This document shows positions 27,989-36,242 of a DNA stretch of 64,000 bases, piece by piece. The DNA is from Actinomyces provencensis (GTDB lineage: Bacteria > Actinomycetota > Actinomycetes > Actinomycetales > Actinomycetaceae), in assembly GCF_900155435.1 (NCBI RefSeq), contig NZ_LT700212.1, forward strand, positions 2,479,626 to 2,543,625, in the 5' to 3' direction. The translations under genes were made by a program, and so were the position numbers. The notes under the pieces were generated by a model, which saw only the letters and a program-made list of their open reading frames with translations, made no database searches and had not been told where the DNA came from. Every line of letters starts with the position of its first letter. Position 1 is the first letter of the stretch.

Positions 27989-28409
27989 TGCACATTCTCC
28001 CTTGATGATGTCCTCGTGGCGGCACCAGTGTGTGTTCGGCGTACTTGGCCCGACCGAGGCGGTGCGGTGCGGCTGGCACGCTGGGAGGGTACCGAGATTC
28101 ATCGTAGACGGGAGCGTGCCCATTAAGGGCAAACGTCGCTTGATCGGCCAGAAGACCGATTGCCCGTGCAGGATCGGACCAGTGCCGGGAGATGGATGGC
28201 ACACCGACTGAGCCCAGCGGGCCTCCAAGACCTTGACACGCCCTTCGACGAGTTCGACCTGTCCAACACACGAGGGATTCGAACGATTTTCGCACCGTCC
28301 CCAGGACACTCGATCACTTGGCGACACACTCAAAGTTTTTCATAGTCATCTCAACATCCCCGTGCTACTCTCGAACGGAGCCCTAAACGACAAGATTGGG
28401 AGTACAGCC
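27989..28409. promoter_or_regulatory. Divergent promoter region of the defence island
   Basis: This 421-bp gap lies between the divergent SNF2 helicase and the small plus-strand gene. It is clearly richer in A/T than the host background, especially 28320-28400 (CAAAGTTTTTCATAG). Both promoters must be here. TTGACA occurs at 28232 but no good -10 follows at 16-18 bases; TACTCT near 28365 could be a -10 for the plus-strand gene. Confidence 0.4.
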
Positions 28410-28826
28410 GTGGCATTCGAGCTGTTTCAAAAGGGGAGCGCACCGCTTCCCTCAGTGCCGAGCGTGACCATCCAGAAGAGGGGGCTGTTCTCCCTGAACG
28501 ACGCAGCCCAGAACCTCATCGGGACTCCCGAGGCGATCCAGTTCCTCTGGGACTCTGAACGCCGACTCATCGGGTTGAAGGCAGTACCCATCGACACTCC
28601 CAACGCCTACCCTGCGCGACGCATGTCCTCGTCGAAGAGATCCTCAAATCACGGACCCGTCATTGTTGCGGGGACGATGTTCACCAAGTTCATCAAACTC
28701 GACACCTCGAAGGCTCACCGATGGGTACCCCGACTCGAGGACGGGCTCCTCATCATCGATCTGAACGATCCCGGAACCCCCGTTTCATCAAACAGGGGCC
28801 GTAAGTCCGACTCCAACGAGAGCTAG
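28410..28826 (+). CDS. Small hypothetical protein at the island edge
   Basis: This 138-residue product starts at GTG 28410 (MAFELFQKGSAPLPS), chosen because GGGAG lies about eight bases upstream and the codons before it look random. I do not recognise the family. The sequence is mixed alpha/beta with a QKRGLFSLNDAAQNLIG segment that could be a small DNA- or nucleotide-binding fold, and a Ser/Lys-rich C-terminal tail. Codon usage is less GC-biased than in the host. It is 11 bases ahead of the DUF3800-like gene and likely in one transcript with it, divergent from the defence operon; it may be an accessory or regulatory gene. Confidence 0.65.
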   Translation: MAFELFQKGSAPLPSVPSVTIQKRGLFSLNDAAQNLIGTPEAIQFLWDSERRLIGLKAVPIDTPNAYPARRMSSSKRSSNHGPVIVAGTMFTKFIKLDTSKAHRWVPRLEDGLLIIDLNDPGTPVSSNRGRKSDSNES

Positions 28827-28837
28827 GACGACTCAGC

Positions 28838-29395
28838 ATGCAGAAGGGAAGTGACTGGCCGACGGGAGGACACGCATTCATTGACGAGTCCAAGCGACAT
28901 TCGTATCTCCTCGTCGCATCGGTCATCGTTCCGAACGATCTCGAAATGACGCGTCGTGCCGTTCGAGCACTCAAGCACAGCGGAGCACGTAGGATCCACA
29001 TGAAGGCCGAGGGTGACTCGAGCCGCAAGAAGATCATCAGCGGACTCTCAAAGCTCGAGATCAGTTGCCATATCGTTGGGATAGCTTCATATTCTTCCGA
29101 ACTTGAGGCACGGGCCGCTTGTCTCAAACAAGTCCTGGATGGCTGCGAGCTCCACCACGCAGCCTCGTTGACCATCGAGCGCGACGAATCTCTCCAACGA
29201 TGGGAGCGACAGTTTCTTCTCACCCAACAGCGTGACCGCAGTCTCGCCGCGGAGTTCACCTACGACTGGAAGAACCCAACTGAAGAGCCTCTACTGTGGA
29301 TCCCGGACGTCGTTGCGTGGGCATACGCCAAGGGCGGCGATTGGCGCAGACGGATCTCCGACGCCGGTCTCGTTACTTCCGTGACATCGCTGTGA
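28838..29395 (+). CDS. DUF3800-like protein (RNase H-type fold suspected)
   Basis: The 185-residue protein has the signature of DUF3800-type proteins: an early strand with acidic residues, AFIDESKR (residues 13-20), then SYLLVASVIVP, a HMKAEGDSSRKK segment and a late EEPLLWIPDVVAWAYAKGGDWRRRI motif with a conserved Asp. Similar actinobacterial proteins are common but uncharacterised; the fold resembles RNase H, suggesting nuclease activity, which is inference. Lower GC than the host. The TGA at 29393 is followed in the same frame by 42 more codons of coding-like sequence before the next stop, which could be a decayed downstream gene or an extended ancestral protein. Confidence 0.7.
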   Translation: MQKGSDWPTGGHAFIDESKRHSYLLVASVIVPNDLEMTRRAVRALKHSGARRIHMKAEGDSSRKKIISGLSKLEISCHIVGIASYSSELEARAACLKQVLDGCELHHAASLTIERDESLQRWERQFLLTQQRDRSLAAEFTYDWKNPTEEPLLWIPDVVAWAYAKGGDWRRRISDAGLVTSVTSL

Positions 29396-30885
29396 CAGCG
29401 CGAAGCCCGGCTCACCAACCTCCGGATGGCTGCCGGGCTCACTTCTGTACAGCTCAACGCTGTAAGCGCCTCCATTGTCGCATCGGGTGCGCCTACCCGT
29501 CAATACTTCGACGACGTCTGACCGGGGCTACCCGTCAGTCCCCCTCGGTAGTTCAACAGAGCTTGTCAGTACCCTCCGCGAGGAACCGGACCGCACCCGC
29601 GACCCACTCTCCCCGCGCCCTCCCTCTTCGACTCCGGTTCGCACCTGGATCCTCGAACGGCCGGGAGAGGAGTGGTCAACGCGACCCATCGTCGGCTGCC
29701 TCAGCGAGTTGGCCGCGATGCACGAACGGCATTCGGTGCCTGACGGTCTCACGACCGCCAACACCGGGCACGGGCGGGCAAGAGTTGAGGGCTTGACCGG
29801 ACGACACTCCGGGGCTGGAGGTCGCGGCGGCGGGGCTGTCGATGGTGACACTCTGATCCTCGAGGTCGCGCTCGGGTTCTCCGAACCCGGACAGTGGGCC
29901 TCGTACTCCGGTCTTGGCGCCCGAGCCCGATGGTGGCGCCCCGCACTCAGGAAGGTACGCACCCCTTCTCGGCACACCCGAAGCGATGGTCAATATCGCT
30001 GCGGACACATCGCCCGCAGCTCAATCGGTTCTGGTCGGTTCGTCCGCCCAGAGCGAGTTCACGGAGCAACTTCCCAGCTCAGCGTCCGGCCGTGGAGGAG
30101 ACGTCATGAGTCTGAACAGCTCCGAACACGCTTTCATGCCTCCACAACCCGAGGAAGACCCGGCTGCTGACGCGCAGCCCGGGGCGATTCCGACCCTGTT
30201 CGTCTCGCGTGCCTGCGGCGCGCGAGCCATACGCCATTGAGCCTGGACGACGTCATCACCGCTCCAGGGACACAGACAAGTCCACCTGGCAGGACATCAT
30301 CGTGAACGAGGGCATCCTCGATCTCACCGAGCTCGCGGAGCACTGAACCGCACAAGCGGGTGCGCTGGCCAACGCACGGGGTCAACTCCAAGACCGGGCC
30401 GACATCGCCGGAGGAGTTGCTTCGACGCCGAGAAGCAACTCCGAACGACTCCAGGTACAACCCGGGGCGGCGACAGTTCATGTCCCCGCGGCGCCCCATC
30501 CCATGCGCCCATCCGGGTTCCCGCAAGACGGGGACGCCCTCGCGAGCCACCACCCTGACATTGTGGCCGTCCAGTCCCAGACGGTGGCACGGAGCGATCT
30601 GGACGCTGCCGAACGCCAGATCGTCCAGAACTGGCGCGACGCAGGACGCCACCTGCGGAACACCGACCTGGTGTCACGCTCCTGGGGGCGACTCCGTGCC
30701 CGACGCGGTCATCGACCAGGAAACCCAGGTCGGCTGGGCCGGGCCTCCTCAAAAGGGTGCCCTCGACCCCACCAGACAAGGCACGCAAGACCCTCACCTT
30801 GGTTGATGAGTATGAACCACGGTGCCCACGCTGCTCCGTACCATGGGCGCGGGGCGCCACCGGACTCGGAGGAAGGTATCGACGG
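29396..30885. other. 1.5 kb gene-poor, degenerate stretch
   Basis: No frame here has convincing codon use throughout. Protein-like pieces appear in different frames: LTNLRMAAGLTSVQL (about 29405-29455), which recalls the start of an XRE helix-turn-helix; AMVNIAADTSPAAQSV (about 29985); DIIVNEGILDLTELAEH ending near 30346; and DLDAAERQIVQNWRDAG (about 30597-30650). The pattern fits remnants of several genes at the edge of an acquired island. I see no tRNA, integrase or clear insertion-sequence ends. Confidence 0.5.
30106..30240 (+). CDS. Possible 44-residue open frame or gene remnant
   Basis: ATG 30106 has a strong GGAGGAG site seven bases before it and opens a 44-codon frame (MSLNSSEHAFMPPQPEEDP...). 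Just after its stop another frame continues with coding-like sequence to about 30346, so this may be a frameshifted gene rather than a true small protein. No family is recognised. Confidence 0.25.
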   Translation: MSLNSSEHAFMPPQPEEDPAADAQPGAIPTLFVSRACGARAIRH

Positions 30886-31260
30886 ATGATCGACTTCACG
30901 AACGCCAGTTACGCCAAGCTCGGGCCATGGGATCCGCGGGCAGCGCAGGACGAGCTCGCCGACGTCTTGGGCCAAGGTGAACAGATCCTGCTCGCATTCA
31001 AGGGCATTCGTGACTCCGTGACATTCACGAGCAAGCGGATCATCGCCCTCAACGTCCAAGGCATGACCGGTAAGAAGAAGGACTACACCTCATTGCCCTA
31101 CAAGCGCGTCCAGGCGTTCTCCACCGAGACGGCCGGTTCGTTCGACCTGGACTCTGAGCTGGACCTGTGGTTCAGCGGCTTGGGCAAGGTGCGCCTGGAG
31201 TTCAACCGCGGCGTCGACATCCGCGGGCTCGGGAGGCTCCTGGCCGACTACTGCCTGTGA
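30886..31260 (+). CDS. Bacterial PH-domain protein
   Basis: The 124-residue product matches small bacterial pleckstrin-homology-like proteins (bPH/DUF1696 type): repeated beta strands EQILLAFKGIRDSVTFTS, KRIIALNVQGMTGKKKDY, SLPYKRVQAFSTETAG, then FDLDSELDLWFSG and a C-terminal helix. These proteins form small soluble oligomers; their cellular role is mostly unknown. GGAGGAAGG precedes ATG 30886. GC is lower than in the neighbouring transporter gene, suggesting it also belongs to the acquired region. Confidence 0.8.
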   Translation: MIDFTNASYAKLGPWDPRAAQDELADVLGQGEQILLAFKGIRDSVTFTSKRIIALNVQGMTGKKKDYTSLPYKRVQAFSTETAGSFDLDSELDLWFSGLGKVRLEFNRGVDIRGLGRLLADYCL

Positions 31261-31432
31261 GTGACTGACAGCACCTCTCGGATCCAGGATCGTCGCCCAG
31301 CAACGGCAGGGGCGCCGCCCTCGTCGACCGGGGTGACCTCCCCGACGGGGGCACGGCCGCCTACGGGACGCCCCGGCCCCCGCCGCGCCGCCCCGTACCC
31401 TGTACCTATTCCCTACCCCGGAAGGCGCCCGC
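31261..31432 (+). promoter_or_regulatory. Upstream region of the fused ABC transporter
   Basis: This 172-bp gap contains an inverse copy of the ACGAGGGCG word at 31316 and a pyrimidine-rich segment with TACCCT/TACCTATTCC just before the ribosome site GGAAGG. TACCCT or TACCTA could be a -10 box. No clear operator. Confidence 0.35.
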
Positions 31433-34400
31433 ATGCTCCAGCTCCGCAACGTCCGCAAGTCCTACACGGTCGCGGACTTCACGCAGGTGGCGCTGGACGA
31501 CGTGTCGATCTCCTTCCGCGACTGCGAGTTCGTCGCGGTCCTGGGGCCCTCCGGTTCGGGCAAGACCACCCTGCTCAACGTCGTCGGCGGGCTCGACCAC
31601 TACGACGCCGGTGACCTGGTCATCGACGGTGTCTCGACCAGGCAGTTCCGGGACGGGGACTGGGACACCTACCGCAACAACCGCATCGGCTTCGTCTTCC
31701 AGAGCTACAACCTCATCCCCCACCAGAGTGTGCTGGCCAATGTGGAGCTGGCCCTCACCCTCTCCGGGGTGGGGCGTGCGGAACGCCGCGAGCGCGCCAC
31801 CCGGGCCTTGGAGGACGTGGGCCTGGGGGAGCACGTCCACAAGCTGCCCAGCCAGCTCTCGGGTGGGCAGATGCAGCGCGTGGCCATCGCCCGTGCCCTC
31901 ATCAACGATCCCGAGATCGTGCTGGCCGACGAGCCCACGGGCGCGCTGGACTCGACGACGAGCGTGCAGGTCATGGACCTGCTCTCGGGGATCGCCCGCG
32001 ACCGCCTGGTCGTCATGGTCACCCACAACCCCGAGCTCGCCGAGCAGTACGCGACCCGCACCGTCACCCTGCGGGACGGTGAGGTCGTCGACGACACGCG
32101 TCCCTTCGACCCCACGGCCGGGGCCGGGGACGCGAGGGACGCGAAGCCTGTGCGCCGCACGTCCATGTCCTTCCCCACCGCGCTGTCCCTGTCGTTCCGC
32201 AATCTCATGACGAAGCGGGGCCGCACGCTCATGACGGCCTTCGCGGGCAGCATCGGGATCATCGGCATCGCGACGATTCTCTCCCTGGCCAACGGCGTCA
32301 ACGGCTACATCAAGAGCGTGGAGGAGGAGACCCTCAGCGTCTACCCCCTGACGATCCAGAGCCAGGGCCTGGACATGACCTCCCTCCTGGCGGGATCCGC
32401 GGGGAGCGGGGGTGGCGGGGAGGACGGCAACGGGGACGAGGGCGACGCGGGCGGTCCGGCCGACGGGGACGAGGGCGACCAGCCCTCCTCCGGGGCCGGG
32501 GAGATCCCCGAGGTGTCCACGATCGGCACGATGTTCGCCGGAGTGGGGACCAATGACCTCGCCTCCCTCAAGCGGTTCCTCGACGGTGACGGCGGGGGCA
32601 TCGAGGAGTTCGCGAACTCGATCGAGTACACCTACGACGTCACGCCCCAGATCTTCCAGTCCGACACCTCCTCCGGAGTGCGACAGGTGAACCCGGACGC
32701 CACCTTCGCGCCCCTGGGTCTCGGTTCCGCCGGGTCCCAGAGCTCGCTGCTCTCCTCCTACATGAGCACCAGCGTCTTCCACCAGCTCATGAGCGACCGA
32801 TCGCTGGTCGAGGGTCAGTACGACGTCGTCGCCGGGCACTGGCCCGACAGTGCTGACGAGACCCTGGTGGTGCTCCTGCCCGACGGCGGGATCTCGGACT
32901 TCATGCTCTACGCGATGGGGCTGCGCGACGCCTCCGAGCTGGACCGGATGGTCGCCGAGGTGGCGGAGGGCAAGGACGTGTCGACCCCGGTCGCCTCCGG
33001 CACCCTCACGGCCCGACAGATCCTGGACACGACCTTCAGGGTGGTCGACGCCACCGACTACTACGTCCACGACGACACCTACGACGTGTGGATGGACAGG
33101 AGCGGGAACCAGGACCACCTCCGGAGCCTCGTCGAGGACGGCGAGCCCCTGCGCATCTCCGGGATCGTGCGCCAGAAGCCCGAGGTCCGGGCCGCAGCGC
33201 TGCAACCGGGCATCTACTACACACCCGCACTGACCGAGCGCATCAGTGAGCGTGCTTCCCGCAGTGGGATCGTGCGGGACCAGCTCGCACATCCATCGGT
33301 GGACGTCTTCACGGGCCGGACGTTCGCGGAGGAGAACGCGGGGACGGGGGCGGGATCGGGCGAGGACGTCGACCTGGGCTCCCTCATCACCGTGGACCAG
33401 GAGGCCCTGGCGAGGGCCTTCACCTTCGACGGGTCCGCCCTCGCCCTCGATGCCTCCGCCCTGGACCTCTCCGGGCTCGACCTCAGCGGGCTGGTGGGGG
33501 CCGGGGACCTGGCCGGCGTGGACCTGTCGGGGCTGGACCTGTCCCACATCAGCATCGACGCCACGCAATTGCCGGAGCTCGACCTGGGGCAGGTGGCCGC
33601 GGGCGTGGACGTCGAGGACCTGCTCTCCGGGATCGACCTCGGGGAGGTCCTCGCCGGGGTGGACTACGACGCCGTCCTGGGGGACCTGGGCGAGCAGGTG
33701 ACCAGCGAGCAGGCACAGGAGTTGGCCGCGAACCTCGCCCGGGGGTTCGCCGAGTACTGCGCGCAGGGTGTGGCGGAACCCGACTCGGGCATCGACTGCG
33801 CCGCGGACCCGCGCGCCGCCTTCCAGGAGTTCCTGGACTCCCCCGCCGGCCGGGACATCCAGGAGCAGAACCGGCAGGCGATCGAGGAACTGACCTCGGC
33901 ACTCGAGGGCGCCGGCCAGGAGCTCAGTGACCAGGTGCTCGCCCGTCTGGGACAGGCGATCCAGGAGCAGGTCGCAGCCTCGGGCGACCAGCTGCAGGCT
34001 CAGCTCACCGCCGCCATGCAGGACTACATGCAGCGCGCCACGCAGGCCTACATGACTCAGCTCTCGACACAGCTGTCCACCCAGATCGGCTCCCAGCTGC
34101 GCCAGCAACTGGGAGCGCAGGTGGACCAGATGTCCTCACGGCTCCAGGGGACCCTGCAGGCGCAACTGGGGTCCGCGATGACCTCTGCGGCCACCCGCAT
34201 CGCCGAGAACATGTCGGGTGCGATGGGGATCGACGAGGACGCACTGCGCGGGGCGTTCCGCTTCGACATGGACCAGGAGGAACTCTCCGAGTTGCTCGTC
34301 TCCCTGATCTCCTCACGCCAGGCGTCCCTGGAGGGCAACCTCGCCACGCTCGGCCACGCCGACCCCGACAAGCCCTTCGCGATCGCCCTCTACCCCAAGG

Positions 34401-34945
34401 ACTTCGAGTCCAAGGGTGCCATCATCGACATCCTCGACACCTACAACGCCGACATGGAGGCCGCGGGTCAGGAGGACAAGGCCATCACGTACACCGACAT
34501 CGTCGGGACGCTGATGTCATCGGTGACCACCATCATCGATGTCGTGACCTATGTGCTGACCGCGTTCGTGGCGATCTCCCTGGTGGTCTCCTCGATCATG
34601 ATCGGCGTCATCACCTACATCTCGGTGCTGGAGCGCAAGAAGGAGATCGGGATCCTCCGCTCGATCGGGGCCAGCAAGCGGGACATCCGACGGGTGTTCA
34701 ACGCGGAGACGGTCATCGTGGGGCTGGTGGCCGGTCTCATGGGGATCGGTGTCACCCTCCTGCTCACCATCCCCGCCAATGCCGTCGTCGATGCGAGGTA
34801 CCACATCGCCAATGTCGCCCAATTGCCGTGGGTGGCCGGTGTCGCCCTCGTGGGGATCTCCATGGGTCTGACGTTCCTCGCCGGCCTCCTCCCCTCCTCG
34901 GCGGCCTCACGCAGTGACCCCGTCGAAGCCCTCCGCAGCGAGTGA
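31433..34945 (+). CDS. Fused ABC transporter ATPase-permease (MacB/FtsX type)
   Basis: The 1,170-residue protein joins a LolD/MacB-type ATPase (Walker A GPSGSGKTT near 39, LSGGQMQR near 142, Walker B VLADEPTG) to an FtsX-family permease. A first membrane helix lies near 275-295 and three more at about 1025-1160, with KKEIGILRSIGASKRDI between them. The extracellular part is very long (about 300-1020): an acidic linker, a mixed domain, a stretch of repeated D/A-x-L-S-G-L units (about 665-745) resembling pentapeptide-type turns, and a Gln-rich coiled coil (about 790-920). MacB-like proteins drive mechanical work across the membrane; the substrate is unknown. GGAAGG precedes the ATG. Confidence 0.88.
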   Translation: MLQLRNVRKSYTVADFTQVALDDVSISFRDCEFVAVLGPSGSGKTTLLNVVGGLDHYDAGDLVIDGVSTRQFRDGDWDTYRNNRIGFVFQSYNLIPHQSVLANVELALTLSGVGRAERRERATRALEDVGLGEHVHKLPSQLSGGQMQRVAIARALINDPEIVLADEPTGALDSTTSVQVMDLLSGIARDRLVVMVTHNPELAEQYATRTVTLRDGEVVDDTRPFDPTAGAGDARDAKPVRRTSMSFPTALSLSFRNLMTKRGRTLMTAFAGSIGIIGIATILSLANGVNGYIKSVEEETLSVYPLTIQSQGLDMTSLLAGSAGSGGGGEDGNGDEGDAGGPADGDEGDQPSSGAGEIPEVSTIGTMFAGVGTNDLASLKRFLDGDGGGIEEFANSIEYTYDVTPQIFQSDTSSGVRQVNPDATFAPLGLGSAGSQSSLLSSYMSTSVFHQLMSDRSLVEGQYDVVAGHWPDSADETLVVLLPDGGISDFMLYAMGLRDASELDRMVAEVAEGKDVSTPVASGTLTARQILDTTFRVVDATDYYVHDDTYDVWMDRSGNQDHLRSLVEDGEPLRISGIVRQKPEVRAAALQPGIYYTPALTERISERASRSGIVRDQLAHPSVDVFTGRTFAEENAGTGAGSGEDVDLGSLITVDQEALARAFTFDGSALALDASALDLSGLDLSGLVGAGDLAGVDLSGLDLSHISIDATQLPELDLGQVAAGVDVEDLLSGIDLGEVLAGVDYDAVLGDLGEQVTSEQAQELAANLARGFAEYCAQGVAEPDSGIDCAADPRAAFQEFLDSPAGRDIQEQNRQAIEELTSALEGAGQELSDQVLARLGQAIQEQVAASGDQLQAQLTAAMQDYMQRATQAYMTQLSTQLSTQIGSQLRQQLGAQVDQMSSRLQGTLQAQLGSAMTSAATRIAENMSGAMGIDEDALRGAFRFDMDQEELSELLVSLISSRQASLEGNLATLGHADPDKPFAIALYPKDFESKGAIIDILDTYNADMEAAGQEDKAITYTDIVGTLMSSVTTIIDVVTYVLTAFVAISLVVSSIMIGVITYISVLERKKEIGILRSIGASKRDIRRVFNAETVIVGLVAGLMGIGVTLLLTIPANAVVDARYHIANVAQLPWVAGVALVGISMGLTFLAGLLPSSAASRSDPVEALRSE

Positions 34946-34960
34946 CCCTCCCGCCTCGGC

Positions 34961-35133
34961 GAAGTCCGCTCTGTTCCGGGCACGAAGTCCGCTCTGTTCC
35001 GGGCACGAAGTCCGCTCTGTTCCGGGCACGAAGTCCGTCCTGTTCCGGGCTCGAAGTCCGTCCTGTTCCGGGCACGAAGTCCGTCCTGTTCCGGGCACGA
35101 AGTCCGTCCTGTTCCGGGCACGAAGTCCGTCCT
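34961..35133 (+). repeat. 23-bp tandem array 1
   Basis: Seven full 23-bp units start at 34961, 34984, 35007, 35030, 35053, 35076 and 35099, with a broken eighth at 35122. Each is a 16-base core plus a 7-base CGGGC(A/T)C linker. The core is GAAGTCCGCTCTGTTC in the first three and GAAGTCCGTCCTGTTC in the rest. The array begins 15 bases after the transporter stop codon. Unit length is not a multiple of three, so it is not coding. Confidence 0.95.
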
Positions 35134-35369
35134 CAGAGGCGTGAGGTCCGTACCCACGCAGCCGGTCCTCGGGCCTTCCACCAACCAGAGATCACCTGCG
35201 GGGTCAACACCGTGGGCACCCGACAGCGCTCCTCGTATCGACCGCTCCGACCACGCGCAACTGAGGCATACCCTGAGGGCAGTGACCGAGGGGAACACTT
35301 CGGCCGTCGCACGCGTTGGCCGACAACTGCGTGCCCGTGATCCATCCACCGCGAACACAGGGACACACG
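35134..35369. other. Gap before the CMD-family gene
   Basis: After the array, 236 bp carry no gene I can support. The sequence is less GC-rich than the host genes and probably contains the promoter of the small operon that follows; a TTGGCC...TACCCT-like pair is not clear enough to assign. Confidence 0.4.
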
Positions 35370-35693
35370 ATGAAGGTCAGTGCCGGGTTCATGCAGTTCA
35401 GTCAGCGGTTTCCCCAGACAGCCGAAGCGCACATGGCATTCGTCAGGGCCAAGGCCATCGAGTCGGCGCTGGATTCCAAGACGAACCACCTTGCCTATGT
35501 GGCTGTGCTCTGCGCAGCCGGAATGTCCGGAGGTCTGGAGTTCCACGTCGGCCTGGCAAGACAGGCCGGTGCCTCTGACGACGAGATCCGATCCGCCGCG
35601 TTGGTGGGGATGCAAGCAGTCGGTCTGGGAGTCCTCGATGGATTTGCCTCCGTCTGCGCAGCCCTGGAGGCAGACGTTGAGCAGCCTCACTGA
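35370..35693 (+). CDS. Carboxymuconolactone decarboxylase/AhpD-family protein
   Basis: The 107-residue all-helical protein has the CMD-family pattern HLAYVAVLCAAGMSGGLEFHVGLARQAGASDDEI. AhpD-like members use a CxxC pair and a His as a redox centre; here only one Cys (about 51) stands in that region with Ala-Gly-Met following, while the His (about 60) is kept. A canonical disulfide reductase activity is therefore unlikely, and it may be a decarboxylase-like or orphan member. ATG 35370 starts at the first sensible residue. It overlaps the next gene by 17 bases. Confidence 0.75.
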   Translation: MKVSAGFMQFSQRFPQTAEAHMAFVRAKAIESALDSKTNHLAYVAVLCAAGMSGGLEFHVGLARQAGASDDEIRSAALVGMQAVGLGVLDGFASVCAALEADVEQPH

Positions 35694-35943
35694 CCTGCCG
35701 GAGATCGGCGCTGTGACCGCGAGCCAGCTGGTCGCGGTCGGCATTGAGGACGCCGATGCCCTACGTGAGGTGGGAGCGCTGGAGGCGTTTGTCCGGATCC
35801 GGGAGCAGCTCGATCCCGGCGCATGCCTCCAGCTGTTCACAGGTCTGGAATGCGCGGTACGCGGCATCAGAGCGAAGCAACTCTCGCCGGATGACAGAGC
35901 AGATCTGCGCGCGCGTTTCCGTGCCCTGCCGCCTCTTCCCTAG
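35677..35943 (+). CDS. TfoX C-terminal domain protein
   Basis: The 88-residue product is a stand-alone TfoX C-terminal domain: LPEIGAVTASQLVAVGIEDADALREVGALEAFVRI, then LQLFTGLECAVRGIRAKQLSPDDRADLRARF, a helix-hairpin-helix-like fold. TfoX/Sxy regulates competence in Gammaproteobacteria, but the isolated C-terminal domain is widespread with no set role. TTG at 35677 is chosen because GGAGG lies six bases upstream inside the CMD gene; coupling is likely. A competence link is tempting given the abundant short word in this genome but is unproven. Confidence 0.7.
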   Translation: MSSLTDLPEIGAVTASQLVAVGIEDADALREVGALEAFVRIREQLDPGACLQLFTGLECAVRGIRAKQLSPDDRADLRARFRALPPLP

Positions 35944-36115
35944 GACCGAGCACACCGGCAACTCACGACGCCCCCTCCTCGTCGCGCAGCACGATACTGA
36001 CGCGCCTTCGGAACGGACCTCGGCGGGAGAGGTCGGACGGACCTCTGCCGGAGTGGCAGGTGGCTTCGGTGAGGGACAGGAGATGCCAGACGGATCTGGA
36101 CAGACCTCAAGCCCT

Positions 36116-36230
36116 GATCAGGACGGACTTCAGGGTCCGAACAGAGCGGACTTCGACCTCCGAACAGAGCGGACTTCGACCTCCGAACAGAGCGGACTTC
36201 GAGGTCCGAACAGAGCGGACTTCGGCAAGG
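36116..36230 (-). repeat. 23-bp tandem array 2, inverse of array 1
   Basis: Five 23-bp units start at 36116, 36139, 36162, 36185 and 36208. The core on the plus strand is GAACAGAGCGGACTTC (GATCAGGACGGACTTC in the first unit), the exact complement of both core variants of array 1, with different 7-base linkers (GACCTCC, GAGGTCC). Read on the minus strand it begins 19 bases after the tag stop codon, so both arrays have the same orientation relative to the gene they follow. Confidence 0.95.
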
Positions 36231-36242
36231 GGGGGAGGAGGG

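Noticed and set aside
29396-30885. A tRNA or integrase marking the island boundary
   Set aside because: I looked for cloverleaf-like sequence and tyrosine- or serine-recombinase motifs on both strands and found none.
30360-30889. Genes in the frames between 30.36 and 30.89 kb
   Set aside because: Only short pieces look protein-like, in changing frames, with no good ribosome site; treated as remnants.
34961-36230. CRISPR array
   Set aside because: Units follow each other every 23 bp with repeated 7-base linkers; there are no unique spacers and no cas genes.
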